Counted from the first letter of the stretch, positions 37,057-45,649 are shown. The stretch: 64,000 nucleotides of DNA from Streptomyces sp. LaPpAH-108 (GCF_000373625.1 NZ_KB891996.1:124001-188000), one strand, 5' to 3'. Numbers and translations are program-made. Notes: generated by a model from the letters alone, not told the origin.

Positions 37057-38093
37057 TGCATGTACCTGACGGATTCATCGACGCCCCGACCTCCGCCGTC
37101 ACCGGAGTGGTCGCCGCCGGCGCCCTCGCGGTGAGCCTGCGCGGTGCCCGCCGCGAGCTGGGCGAGGAGCGCGCCGCACCGCTGGCCGGACTGGTCGCGG
37201 CGTTCATCTTCGCCGTACAGATGCTCAACTTCCCCGTCGCGGCCGGAACAAGCGGCCACCTCCTGGGCGGTGCGCTCGCCGCGATACTCGTCGGCCCCTA
37301 TACGGCCGTGCTCTGTGTGTCGGTCGTGCTGCTCATGCAGGGCGTGCTGTTCGCGGACGGCGGGCTGACCGCGCTCGGCGTGAACATCACCGACATGGCG
37401 ATCACGACCACCGTCGTCTCGTACGCCGTCTTCCGCGGGCTGCTCGCGCTGCTGCCGCGCACCCGGCGCTCGGTGACCGCCGCGTCCTTCGTGGCCGCGC
37501 TGGTCTCCGTACCGGCCGCCGCCGTGGTCTTCACGCTGATCTACGCGATCGGCGGCACCACCAACGTGTCCCTCGGCAAGGTCGCCACCGCGATGATCGG
37601 CGTCCATGTGCTGATCGGCATCGGCGAGGCCGTGATCACCGCGCTCACCGTGGGCGCCGTCGTCGCCGTACGCCCCGACCTGGTCTACGGCGCGCGCGGA
37701 CTGCGCCAGAAGCTCCGGCTGCGGGTCGACGGCGAGCTGGTGGACGCCACCGACGCCGCCCCGGCCCCGGTGGCCGCGCGTACCTCCCGGCGCACCCTGT
37801 GGCTCACCGGCCTGGTCGCCTCGCTGGTGCTCGCCGGGTTCGTCAGCTTCTACGCCTCCGCGAACCCCGACGGCCTGGAGAAGGTCGCCCACGACCAGGG
37901 CATCGACCGCAAGGCCGAGCGGCACGCCTCCGCCGACTCCCCGCTCGCGGACTACGGCGTCAAGGACGTGTCCGACGCGCGTCTGTCGGGCGGACTCGCG
38001 GGCGTGATCGGTGTGGGCGTCACGGTGGTGGCGGGCAGCGCGGTGTTCTGGGCGGTGCGCAGGCGCCGCGAGACCGCACCCGCGGAAGCCTGA
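37056..38093 (+). CDS. cbiM: ECF nickel/cobalt transporter substrate component (CbiM/NikM fused to PDGLE domain)
   Basis: A 345-residue membrane protein. The first residues MHVPDGF are the CbiM/NikM hallmark, where the free N-terminus and His2 form the metal site; this fixes the GTG at 37056 as the start. Conserved VAGTSGHLLGG, LLMQGVLFADGGLTALGVNI and HVLIGIGEA follow in a six- to seven-helix domain. The C-terminal 100 residues are a NikN/CbiN-like PDGLE domain (NPDGLEKVA) with two helices, so M and N are fused. The Nur box upstream argues for Ni2+ rather than Co2+; no cobalamin riboswitch is seen. Confidence 0.9.
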   Translation: MHVPDGFIDAPTSAVTGVVAAGALAVSLRGARRELGEERAAPLAGLVAAFIFAVQMLNFPVAAGTSGHLLGGALAAILVGPYTAVLCVSVVLLMQGVLFADGGLTALGVNITDMAITTTVVSYAVFRGLLALLPRTRRSVTAASFVAALVSVPAAAVVFTLIYAIGGTTNVSLGKVATAMIGVHVLIGIGEAVITALTVGAVVAVRPDLVYGARGLRQKLRLRVDGELVDATDAAPAPVAARTSRRTLWLTGLVASLVLAGFVSFYASANPDGLEKVAHDQGIDRKAERHASADSPLADYGVKDVSDARLSGGLAGVIGVGVTVVAGSAVFWAVRRRRETAPAEA

Positions 38094-38094
38094 C

Positions 38095-38856
38095 ATGGGC
38101 GCCGGACACGCCCACCGCCTCTACCGGCACGGGCACTCCCCGGTGCACGCGCTGCCCCCGCACACCAAGCTGGCCGCCACGCTCGCCTTCGTCGTCGTGG
38201 TGGTCGCCACCCCACGCGAGGCGATGTGGGCGTTCGGGGTGTACGCGGTGCTGCTGGCCTGCGTCGCGTACCGGGCCCGCGTGCCCGCCGGGTTCCTGCT
38301 GCGGCGGCTGCTGATCGAGGTGCCGTTCGTGGCGTTCGCGGTGCTCATGCCGTTCGTGGCCGAGGGCGCGCGGGTGCACTGGCTCGGCCTCTCGCTGAGT
38401 GTGGACGGCCTGTGGGGCGCCTGGAACGTCCTCGCCAAGGGCACCCTCGGCGTCGCCGCCTCCGTCCTGCTCGCGGCCACCACGGACCTGCGCGAGCTGC
38501 TGCTCGGCCTCCAGCGGCTCAAGCTGCCCCCGCTGCTCGTCCAGATCGCCTCCTTCATGATCCGCTACGGCGACGTCGTCACCGACGAGATGCGCCGCAT
38601 GCGCGTCGCCCGCGAGTCCCGCGGCTTCGAGGCGCGCGGCGTACGGCACTGGGGCGTCCTCGCCAAGTCGGCGGGCGCCCTGTTCATCCGCTCCTACGAA
38701 CGCGGCGAGCGCGTCCACCTCGCCATGATGAGCCGGGGCTACTCCGGCACGATGCCGGTCATCGACGAGATCACCGCGTCCCGCACCCAGTGGTCGTACG
38801 CCCTGACCCTCCCGGCGACCGCGCTGCTGGTCTGCCTGCTGGGCTGGGCCCTGTGA
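38095..38856 (+). CDS. cbiQ: ECF transporter T component
   Basis: A 253-residue membrane protein that couples the ATPase to the substrate component. It shows the usual PHTKLAATLAF start, about five hydrophobic segments, and the two cytosolic coupling motifs (RVARESRGFEARG and RSYERGERVHLAMMSRGY), which contain the A-R-G signatures. The ATG is one base after the cbiM stop, so translation is coupled. The motif LPPLLVQIASFMIRYGDV is typical of CbiQ/NikQ. Confidence 0.92.
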   Translation: MGAGHAHRLYRHGHSPVHALPPHTKLAATLAFVVVVVATPREAMWAFGVYAVLLACVAYRARVPAGFLLRRLLIEVPFVAFAVLMPFVAEGARVHWLGLSLSVDGLWGAWNVLAKGTLGVAASVLLAATTDLRELLLGLQRLKLPPLLVQIASFMIRYGDVVTDEMRRMRVARESRGFEARGVRHWGVLAKSAGALFIRSYERGERVHLAMMSRGYSGTMPVIDEITASRTQWSYALTLPATALLVCLLGWAL

Positions 38857-38869
38857 GGGATGTGCTGGG

Positions 38870-39631
38870 ATGGACGACGTGAGTACTGCTTCGCTGGAGG
38901 TCTCCGGCCTCGCCTTCGCCTACCCCGACGGCCACCAGGCGCTGTTCGGGGTCGACTTCTCGATCGCGCGCGGTGAGCGGGTCGCGCTGCTCGGCCCGAA
39001 CGGCGCGGGCAAGACGACGCTCGTGCTGCATCTGAACGGCATCCTGGGCGGCGGCACCGGCACGGTGACCGTGGCGGGGCTGCCGGTCGGCAAGCGGCAC
39101 ATGGCGGAGATCAGGCAGCGGGTCGGCATCGTCTTCCAGGACCCCGACGACCAGCTGTTCATGCCGACCGTGCGAGAGGACGTGGCCTTCGGCCCGGCCG
39201 CCGCCGGACTCAAGGGCGCCGCACTGGAAGAGCGTGTACGGAGCGCCCTTGACCGGGTCGGCATGGCGGACTTCGCGGACCGCCCCCCGCACCACCTGTC
39301 CTTCGGCCAGCGCCGCCGGGTGGCGGTCGCGACCGTGCTCGCGATGGAGCCGGAGATCCTGGTCCTGGACGAGCCGTCCTCCAACCTGGACCCGGCCTCC
39401 CGACGCGAACTGGCCGACATCCTGCGCGCGTTGGACGTGACCGTCCTCATGGTCACCCACGACCTGCCCTACGCCCTGGAGCTGTGCCCCCGCTCGCTCA
39501 TCCTCAGCGACGGGGTGATCGCGGCGGACGGCCCGACCGGCGAACTGCTCGGCGACGACACACTGATGCGGGCGCACCGTCTGGAGCTGCCGTTCGGCTT
39601 CGACCCGAAGGCCGTGACGCGGGGCGCCTGA
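38870..39631 (+). CDS. cbiO: ECF transporter ATPase
   Basis: A 253-residue ABC ATPase with Walker A GPNGAGKTT (about residue 42-50), the ECF-type Q-loop IVFQDPDDQLF, signature LSFGQRRRVAVA (an LSFGQ variant common in this subfamily), Walker B ILVLDEPSSNLD and the H-loop MVTHDLPYA. It starts 13 bases after cbiQ and completes a three-gene M/N-Q-O operon. A single ATPase gene implies a dedicated homodimeric ATPase. Confidence 0.94.
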   Translation: MDDVSTASLEVSGLAFAYPDGHQALFGVDFSIARGERVALLGPNGAGKTTLVLHLNGILGGGTGTVTVAGLPVGKRHMAEIRQRVGIVFQDPDDQLFMPTVREDVAFGPAAAGLKGAALEERVRSALDRVGMADFADRPPHHLSFGQRRRVAVATVLAMEPEILVLDEPSSNLDPASRRELADILRALDVTVLMVTHDLPYALELCPRSLILSDGVIAADGPTGELLGDDTLMRAHRLELPFGFDPKAVTRGA

Positions 39632-39716
39632 CATGTGAGCCGTGTCCCACCGAGGAATCGAAGGCCACGCCCCCCGTGTTTCACTCGTGAGCGCAAGCCA
39701 GTGAAGGGGCTCGGGT

Positions 39717-40886
39717 GTGGAAGCGAACGTGAACGGCACGGTGGCCGAGGGCTTCGAAGCGGTCGGGGAGGCGTTCGCGGCGAACTTCGCCCGACTCGGT
39801 GAGCGCGGCGCGGCCGTCACCGTCTACCGGGACGGCCACCGAGTCGTCCACCTGTGGGCAGGCACACGAGACGTGGACGGAACGGAGCTTTGGCAGGAGG
39901 AGACGGCACAGATCATCCGCTCCGCGACCAAGGGCGTCGTAGCCGCCGCACTCCTCCTCCTGCACCAGCGCGGCGAACTGGACCTGGACGCGCCGGTGGG
40001 CGAGTACTGGCCGGAGTACAAGGCGAACGGCAAGGAACACACCCTCGTACGGCACCTGCTCGCACACCGCGCGGGCGTGCCCGTACTGGACACCCCCCTC
40101 ACCCCCGAGCAGGCCGCCGACCCGGACCTCGGCGCGGCGGCCGTGGCCGCACAGGCACCGGTATGGGAGCCGGGCACCGCCCACGGCTACCACGCGCAGA
40201 CCTTCAGCTGGCTCACCGGCGAGCTGATCCGCCGGATCACCGGCCGCCCGGTGGGCGAGTGGATCGCGGACGAGATCACCACCCCGACCGGCGCGACCCT
40301 GTGGCTGGGCCTGCCCGAACAAGAACAAACCCGAGCGGGCCGCGTAGGCCCGGTGGAGCCACCCCCCATCGAAGGCGCCCTGCGCACCCGCCCCAAGAAG
40401 GCCGTAGCAGCCGCGTACGCCGACCCGGACTCCCTCACCCGCCGAGCCTTCGCCGCGATCACCCCCCTCCCGGACGAGAACGCCCTCACCTACCGAGCCG
40501 CCACCCTGCCCGCCTCCAACGGCATCGCGACGGCGGACGGCCTGGCCCGGCTGTACGCCTCGCTGATCGGCGAAGTGGAGGGCGGAGTACGCCTGTTCAC
40601 CCCGGAGACGATGGAACTGGCCCGCACGGAACAATCGTCAGGCCCCGACCAGGTCCTCGTGGTGAACACCCGCTTCGGCCTGGGCCCCATGCTCCACAGC
40701 CCCGCCTCCCCCTTCCTGACCCCCCACTCCTTCGGCCACCCCGGCCGAGGCGGCGCCCTGGGCTTCGCGGACCCCGAGACAGGCATCGCCTTCGGCTACA
40801 TCACCAACGCCTTCCAGCCAGGCGTAACAGCAGACCCAAGGGCCCAGTCCCTGGTACGAGCACTACGGGAAGCACTGCAAGGCTGA
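39717..40886 (+). CDS. Serine hydrolase of the beta-lactamase/EstB family
   Basis: A 389-residue cytosolic protein of the class C beta-lactamase-like fold (family VIII esterases, D-aminopeptidase-like). It has the SxxK nucleophile motif Ser69-Ala-Thr-Lys72, a Tyr158 in GYHAQTFSW at the Y-x-x position, and FGHPGRGGALGFADPETG near the C-terminus in place of KTG, as in EstB-like enzymes. No signal peptide is visible, so an intracellular esterase is more likely than a true beta-lactamase. GTG 39717 is chosen for the family N-terminus (GTVAEGFEAVGEAFAANF). Confidence 0.88.
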   Translation: MEANVNGTVAEGFEAVGEAFAANFARLGERGAAVTVYRDGHRVVHLWAGTRDVDGTELWQEETAQIIRSATKGVVAAALLLLHQRGELDLDAPVGEYWPEYKANGKEHTLVRHLLAHRAGVPVLDTPLTPEQAADPDLGAAAVAAQAPVWEPGTAHGYHAQTFSWLTGELIRRITGRPVGEWIADEITTPTGATLWLGLPEQEQTRAGRVGPVEPPPIEGALRTRPKKAVAAAYADPDSLTRRAFAAITPLPDENALTYRAATLPASNGIATADGLARLYASLIGEVEGGVRLFTPETMELARTEQSSGPDQVLVVNTRFGLGPMLHSPASPFLTPHSFGHPGRGGALGFADPETGIAFGYITNAFQPGVTADPRAQSLVRALREALQG

Positions 40887-41007
40887 GGAACGACCGGGAC
40901 GTAGGACAGACCCCACGACCCGCACGTACCGACGACGCGAACCGACGACGCGAACCAGCGACCGCCGACCGCCGCACAACGCACCGGACGGCCGCAGACG
41001 GCGAGAA

Positions 41008-41113
41008 GGGGCCGTGGCGGGGGGTGTCCGCCCGCAGCGGCCGGCGAAAACACGTTGAACTTCTCGATATGCAGCCCGCCGGACCGAGGACGGACACCCC
41101 CCGCCGCGGCCCC
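41008..41113. repeat. 106-bp element bounded by 23-bp inverted repeats
   Basis: Arms at 41008-41030 and 41091-41113 match at 22 of 23 positions (the single difference is a G-U pair in the plus-strand RNA). The 60-base interior has a further short complementarity (CCGGCG at 41041-41046 and CGCCGG at 41077-41082). It sits in the 306-base gap (40887-41192) between two convergent genes. It could be a bidirectional terminator of unusual size, or a small mobile or repeat element; no target-site duplication is evident. The same gap contains a 13-bp tandem repeat, ACCGACGACGCGA, at 40928-40953. Confidence 0.7.
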
Positions 41114-41192
41114 GCCCCACGACGACGCAGCCGCGACGGAAGCGACCACCGGCGGAAGGCCGGACAAGCCGGACAAGCCACCGCCAGGCGAC

Positions 41193-41468
41193 CTACACGT
41201 GGATCGGGTGCGAGATCCGCCCCGAGTCCTGGTCGATCTCCTCGTGCGCCTTCTCCAGCAGACGCATGGCGATCTCGTTGAGCGCCCGAGCCCCCGCGAT
41301 CTCCTCACCGACCCGCGGCTGATTGTTGTCGACCTGGTGCCGGGTAGCGTGCCCATGGGCACGCACCTCACTGCCATCGGGCAGACGCACCATGGCCACC
41401 GCGCGCGTGTGCTGGTCGTCCTCCATGAACTCCAGCTCGACATGCCACCCCACAGTGGTGTGCATCAT
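41193..41468 (-). CDS. DUF1876 domain protein
   Basis: A 91-residue protein of the actinobacterial DUF1876 family: GWHVELEFMEDDQHTRAVAM, then VRAHGHATRHQVDNN and RVGEEIAGARALNEIAMRLLEKAHEEI. The predicted fold resembles a small dsRNA-binding-like alpha/beta domain; the role is unknown. ATG 41468 lies eight bases after GGAGG; a second ATG follows directly. Transcribed alone. Confidence 0.85.
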   Translation of the reverse strand: MMHTTVGWHVELEFMEDDQHTRAVAMVRLPDGSEVRAHGHATRHQVDNNQPRVGEEIAGARALNEIAMRLLEKAHEEIDQDSGRISHPIHV

Positions 41469-41549
41469 GACGACCACCTCCGGAAAACCTCTGCTTCCAG
41501 GGTGCGCCGACGCGCAGCGAATCTCATGTCGACAGCCCCGGCGCCAAGC

Positions 41550-42443
41550 TCACTCCCCCGGCTTCTCCTCGAAGCTGGCGAAGTAAGCGGCGGCCATGTC
41601 CTCACCCCCGTGCCCCTGCGCAGCGGCCCGGGCGAACCGCTCGGCGGTCGCCTCGGCGAGATCGAGCCGTACACCCCCACGCTCCGCCGCCGCGAGGATC
41701 AGCCGCGCGTCCTTCTCGGCGGTGGCGACGGCGAAGGACGCCGGGGTCAGCCTGCCGTCGAGCACGAGCGCGCTCTTGGCCCGCAGATACCCCATGTCCA
41801 GCGGCCCGCCCTCGATCAGCGAGAAGAAGGACTGCGGGTCGACACCGAGGGCCTGCGCGAGCGCCAGCACCTCACCGGTCGCGGCGGTGACGGCGAGCAC
41901 CCAGTCGTTGGCGACGAGCTTGAGCCGACTGGCGCTGGCCTCCGCGCCGTCCTCACCGGTCCACACGGTCCGGGAGCCGACCGCGTCGAAGACCGGCAAG
42001 AGCGCCGCACGGCCCTCCTCGGGCCCGGCCGCGAGGACGGTGAGCGCCCCGGCCTCGGCGGGCTCGCGGGTGCCGAGGACGGGGGCGTCGTAGAAGAGGA
42101 GCCCGTGCTCGCGGGCGAAGGCGGCGAGTTCGCCGGTGAGTTCGGTCCCGGCGGTGGTGCACTGCGCCCACACGGTGCCGGGGTGCAGCGCGGGGACGGC
42201 CTCGCGCATGACGTCGAGGACGGTTCCGCCGTCGTACAGCATGGTCAGGACCACATCGGCGCCCTCGACGGCCTCGGCGGGCGTGCCGGTGACCCGTACC
42301 CCGTCGGCGGCCAGCGGCTCGGCCTTGGCGCGGGTGCGGTTCCAGGCGCGGACGCCGAGCCCGGCGCAGGCGAGGTTGCGGGCCATGGCGGCGCCCATGA
42401 TGCCGGTGCCCAGGACGGCGACGGTCGGCTGTGCGGTCGTCAT
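41550..42443 (-). CDS. NAD(P)-dependent beta-hydroxyacid dehydrogenase-type oxidoreductase
   Basis: A 297-residue protein of the 3-hydroxyisobutyrate dehydrogenase/GLYR family. The Rossmann motif is VAVLGTGIMGAAMARNL (residues 8-24); the substrate region has YDAPVLGTREPAEAGALTVLAAG in place of the usual DAPVSGG, and the catalytic lysine region is SRLKLVANDWV, where the consensus is K-x-x-x-N. Substrate not predictable. A GGGAGC ribosome site precedes ATG 42443. Confidence 0.88.
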   Translation of the reverse strand: MTTAQPTVAVLGTGIMGAAMARNLACAGLGVRAWNRTRAKAEPLAADGVRVTGTPAEAVEGADVVLTMLYDGGTVLDVMREAVPALHPGTVWAQCTTAGTELTGELAAFAREHGLLFYDAPVLGTREPAEAGALTVLAAGPEEGRAALLPVFDAVGSRTVWTGEDGAEASASRLKLVANDWVLAVTAATGEVLALAQALGVDPQSFFSLIEGGPLDMGYLRAKSALVLDGRLTPASFAVATAEKDARLILAAAERGGVRLDLAEATAERFARAAAQGHGGEDMAAAYFASFEEKPGE

Positions 42444-42533
42444 GTGACGGCTCCCTGTCGATGCGGTGGAGGTGGTTCCGTTTGCTCGTGCCCCATCCTG
42501 CCCGCAGCCACCGCACGGCCGGCCGTGACGCAA

Positions 42534-42560
42534 CCGACGCGTCCGACGCGTCCGACGCGT
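42534..42560. repeat. Three tandem copies of a 9-bp unit
   Basis: CCGACGCGT is repeated three times without interruption in the 128-base gap between two minus-strand oxidoreductase genes. Each junction contains ACGCGT. It could be slippage or clustered binding sites. Confidence 0.8.
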
Positions 42561-42571
42561 CCGGCCGTGGC

Positions 42572-43693
42572 TCAGCCGGTCTGCCGGTGCTGCTCGAAGA
42601 ACGCGACCAGTTCCTCCGCGGTGGGCTTGCGGGCGGCGTCGGCGGCGGCCTCGGCGCTGCGCGGGAACAGCACCCGCTCGTACGCGGCGAGCGCGGCCTC
42701 GGGATCGCCGGGGTGCGCGGCGATGGCCTCGCCGAGGTCGGCGCCGTCCTGCATGGCGAGGTTGGCGCCCTCGCCGTTGGGGGCGGAGAGGTGGGCGGCG
42801 TCGCCGACGAGGGTCACGCCGGGTACGCGGTCCCAGCGGTGTCCGACGGGCAGGGCGTGGTGGGGGCGCAGGACGGGAGCGGTGTCGGACTCGGTGATGA
42901 GGGTGGCGTACTCCGGGGCCCAACCCTCGAACTCGGCCGCGATCCGCGCGGTGGCGGCGGCGCGGTCGGTGAAGTCGACGCCCGCGAACCACTCCAGCGA
43001 CCTGGTGAGCATGACGTAGGTGTGGATGGTCTCGCCGCTCTCCCGGTGCGCCGCGATGGTCCGCCCGTCGTCGTCCGGGTCGAAGACGCCGAAGGAGCCG
43101 CCGCCCACCATCTTCGCGACGGCGGGGTGCCGGGTCTCGACGTCGTAGAGGTAGGTCTCGACGAACGCCTCGCCGACGTACTCGGGGGTGGCGTCGGACA
43201 GCAGCGGCCGTACGCGCGACCAGGCGCCGTCCGCGCCGACCAGGAGGCCGGTCGTCACGGAGGTGCCGTTCTCGAAGTCCACCTCGTGGCGTCCGTCGCC
43301 GAGCGCACGGACCCCGGTGACCTTGTGTCCCCAGCGGACGGTGCCTGCGGGCAGCGCGTCGAGGAACATCCGCCGCAGCTCGCCGCGCTGTGCCTCGGGG
43401 CGTCCGCCCGTGCCGTCGTCCGCCTTGTCCAGCAGGACGGTGCCGTCCCGCCGGACGAACCGCATCGCCTGCCGCCCCTCCAGCACGATGGCCCGGAACT
43501 CGTCCATCAAGTCGGCTGCCTTGAGCGCGAGTTGGCCGTTGTAGTCGTGGATGTCGAGCATCCCGCCCTGCATGCGGGCGGCGGGGGACGCCTCCGCCTC
43601 GTAGACGGTGGACGGTATGCCGTGCACGTGCAGGACCCGGGCCAGGGTCAGTCCGCCGAGTCCGGCGCCGATGATGGTGACGGGGGTGGTCAT
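42572..43693 (-). CDS. FAD-dependent aromatic hydroxylase-type monooxygenase (TetX-like)
   Basis: A 373-residue group A flavin monooxygenase: the FAD motif VTIIGAGLGGLTLARVL (5-21), RMQGGMLDIHDYNGQ as in TetX-like enzymes, the mid-protein LLVGADGAWSRVRPLL (DG motif) and the C-terminal VTLVGDAAHLSAPNGEGAN (GD motif). Such proteins hydroxylate aromatics or antibiotics, including tetracyclines and rifamycins; the sequence alone does not say which. Located between an EamA transporter and a dehydrogenase on the same strand, with 128- and 143-base gaps. Confidence 0.88.
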   Translation of the reverse strand: MTTPVTIIGAGLGGLTLARVLHVHGIPSTVYEAEASPAARMQGGMLDIHDYNGQLALKAADLMDEFRAIVLEGRQAMRFVRRDGTVLLDKADDGTGGRPEAQRGELRRMFLDALPAGTVRWGHKVTGVRALGDGRHEVDFENGTSVTTGLLVGADGAWSRVRPLLSDATPEYVGEAFVETYLYDVETRHPAVAKMVGGGSFGVFDPDDDGRTIAAHRESGETIHTYVMLTRSLEWFAGVDFTDRAAATARIAAEFEGWAPEYATLITESDTAPVLRPHHALPVGHRWDRVPGVTLVGDAAHLSAPNGEGANLAMQDGADLGEAIAAHPGDPEAALAAYERVLFPRSAEAAADAARKPTAEELVAFFEQHRQTG

Positions 43694-43836
43694 GGGGGTC
43701 TCCTCGCTGGTCACGGACCCGCCGACCGGATGCCCGGCGGGTGCTCCACCACCGTGCCGAGCGCGCCCGACAGCCCGCCGACATCCCCCTGACAGCCCCG
43801 ACACACAGCCGACAGGACGCCGTACCCAGGGCCGCT

Positions 43837-44709
43837 TCACCCCGCGTGCAACATCAGCCCGATCCCCACCACCAGCAGCCCCGCCGCCGCGATCCGGGGC
43901 GCCCCGAACCGTTCCTTGAAGAACAGCGCCCCGATGGCCGCGCCGACGATGATCGAGGACTCGCGCAGGGCGGCGACGGGGGCGAGCGGGGCGCGGGTCT
44001 GGGCCCACAGGACGAGGGCGTAGGCGGCGACGGAGAGGGCGGCGCCAAGAAGACCGAGGCGGGCGTACGGCTTGAGCTGCCGCACCATGTCCCCCCGCAC
44101 CCGCACATACATGTAGGCGGGGATCACCACACCCTGGAGCGCCATCAGCCAGGCGATGTAGCCGAGCGGGGTGTGCGCCTCGCGCACGCCGAGGCCGTCG
44201 AGGACGGTGTACGACGCGATGGTGAGCCCGGTGGCGACGGCGGCGCCGATGGCCTTCCAGTCGGGCCGCCGCCCGCGCAGCCCCCACAGGCTGACCCCGG
44301 TCAGCCCCACGCACGACACGGCGACCCCGGCCGCCGCCCAGCCGCCCGGCACCTCGTGCGCGAACAGCGCGGCGAACACGGTGACGACGAGCGGGGCGGT
44401 GCCGCGCGCGAGGGGGTACGCCTGCCCGAAGTCCCCGAGCCGGAAGGAGGTCATCAGCAGCGCGTAGTACGCGACATGCACCCCGGCCGAGACGAGCAGA
44501 TACGGCCACGAGGGCCCGGCGGGCAACGGCGTGAACAGCGCCATCAGCAGCCCGATGATCAGGCCGCCCCCGGCGATGAGGGTGAACCCGGTCAGCTTGT
44601 CGTTGATCTGATGCGCGATGGCGTTCCACCCGGCATGGGTGAACGCGGCGAGCAGGACGGCGGCGGTGACGAGCGGCGTCACCGGTGAGGACCAGTCGTC
44701 GTCATGCAC
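43837..44709 (-). CDS. EamA/DMT-superfamily transporter
   Basis: A 290-residue protein with ten hydrophobic segments in two EamA repeats, the hallmark of drug/metabolite transporters. The N-terminal half has FRLGDFGQAYPLARGTAPLVV and the C-terminal half ALRESSIIVGAAIGALFFKERFG, both typical ends of EamA repeats. Probable metabolite exporter; substrate unknown. It starts with GTG and is divergent from the tandem 121-residue genes. Confidence 0.88.
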   Translation of the reverse strand: MHDDDWSSPVTPLVTAAVLLAAFTHAGWNAIAHQINDKLTGFTLIAGGGLIIGLLMALFTPLPAGPSWPYLLVSAGVHVAYYALLMTSFRLGDFGQAYPLARGTAPLVVTVFAALFAHEVPGGWAAAGVAVSCVGLTGVSLWGLRGRRPDWKAIGAAVATGLTIASYTVLDGLGVREAHTPLGYIAWLMALQGVVIPAYMYVRVRGDMVRQLKPYARLGLLGAALSVAAYALVLWAQTRAPLAPVAALRESSIIVGAAIGALFFKERFGAPRIAAAGLLVVGIGLMLHAG

Positions 44710-44843
44710 GGCACGCTAACGGATCACTACGTGGCCTGTACAAGGGGTTGATCCGGCGCGGTCGGCCGCCCTCACCCGAACAAACAGGACCAGTTGCAAG
44801 GAGTGACGGATTTCTCGGGACCAACCCCCCTAAGCTGCGGTCC

Positions 44844-45209
44844 ATGAATCGGACCGAGGGCGCTCGACTCTTCCGGGAAGCCTGGATCGCCGGAGTGCAC
44901 CGTCACTTCCCCGGCGACCCCGAGCCGCGTTTCATCACCCCCTGGGAGGACGTCCCGCAGTGGGAACGGGAGGTCGCCGGGGAAGTCGCCACCCGCGTAC
45001 GCGACCTCATGACCCTCAGCGAGGGCACCGCCGCCCGCATGTCCCGCGAACAAAAAGCCCGCTTCGTCGCCGTCTGCTGGGCCAACGAGGTCCACGACCA
45101 ACTCACCGACCCCGACCCGGCCCAGGTAGCCGAATGGTCCGACCTGCCGGTCTGGCAACAGGAAACGGACGCGGACATCTTCGAGGCGATCGAGAGATCA
45201 CTGGAGTGA
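44844..45209 (+). CDS. 121-residue protein of unknown function, first tandem paralogue
   Basis: I know this only as a Streptomyces hypothetical. It contains two related halves: HRHFPGDPEPRFITPWEDVPQWERE (broken after residue 43) and, 60 residues later, a similar W-x-x-x-V-H ... W-x-x-L-P-x-W-Q-x-E segment ending TDADIFEAIERSL. The WEDxPxWxRE phrase recalls the RyR repeat domain, but this is a resemblance only. No signal peptide or membrane segment; acidic overall. The second paralogue starts 36 bases downstream, so they are an operon born by duplication. Confidence 0.75.
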   Translation: MNRTEGARLFREAWIAGVHRHFPGDPEPRFITPWEDVPQWEREVAGEVATRVRDLMTLSEGTAARMSREQKARFVAVCWANEVHDQLTDPDPAQVAEWSDLPVWQQETDADIFEAIERSLE

Positions 45210-45245
45210 CGGCCGGGTGAGCACGTCGTCACGAGAGGGGTAGCC

Positions 45246-45611
45246 ATGTCGGAGACCGAGGGCGCGCGACTGTTCCGGGAAGCCTGGATCGCGGGCGTTC
45301 ACCGCCACTTCCCTGGCGAGCCCAAGCCCGGCTATGTGGCCCCGTGGGAGGACACCCCGCAGTGGGAGCGGGAGGCGGCGGGGGCGGTTGCCGCGCAGGT
45401 GCGGCAGTTGTTGAGCCTCAGCGACGGCGCCGCCGCGCGGCTGACCCGCGAGCAGAAGAGCCGCTTCGTCGCCATCTCCTGGACCGCCCAGATGTACAAG
45501 CACTTCACCGACCCCAAGCCCGGCTACGTCGCCGACTGGCCCGAACTCCCGGCCTGGCAGCGGGAGACGGACGCGGACATCTTCGAGGCGATCGAGAAGA
45601 CGGCTCCATGA
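45246..45611 (+). CDS. 121-residue protein of unknown function, second tandem paralogue
   Basis: Same length and layout as the preceding gene, with identical stretches GARLFREAWIAGVHRHFPG and ETDADIFEAIE. Its internal repeat is clearer: HFPGEPKPGYVAPWEDTPQW near the start and HFTDPKPGYVADWPELPAW near the end, about 63 residues apart. The first paralogue has lost several of these positions in its second half (DQLTDPDPAQVAEW), so this copy looks closer to the ancestral form. A strong hairpin follows directly. Confidence 0.78.
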   Translation: MSETEGARLFREAWIAGVHRHFPGEPKPGYVAPWEDTPQWEREAAGAVAAQVRQLLSLSDGAAARLTREQKSRFVAISWTAQMYKHFTDPKPGYVADWPELPAWQRETDADIFEAIEKTAP

Positions 45612-45649
45612 CGGACGGCCGGTGAGGAGGAACCCTCACCGGCCGTCCG
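45612..45649. terminator. Terminator after the tandem paralogues
   Basis: Perfect 16-bp inverted repeat (CGGACGGCCGGTGAGG at 45612-45627, complement 45634-45649) with a 6-base loop, starting at the base after the stop codon. It also serves the convergent MMPL gene. Confidence 0.9.

Noticed and set aside
40801..41443. Minus-strand frames between the serine hydrolase and DUF1876 genes
   Set aside because: They cross the inverted-repeat element and tandem repeats, are Arg/Ser/Val-rich and have no family features.
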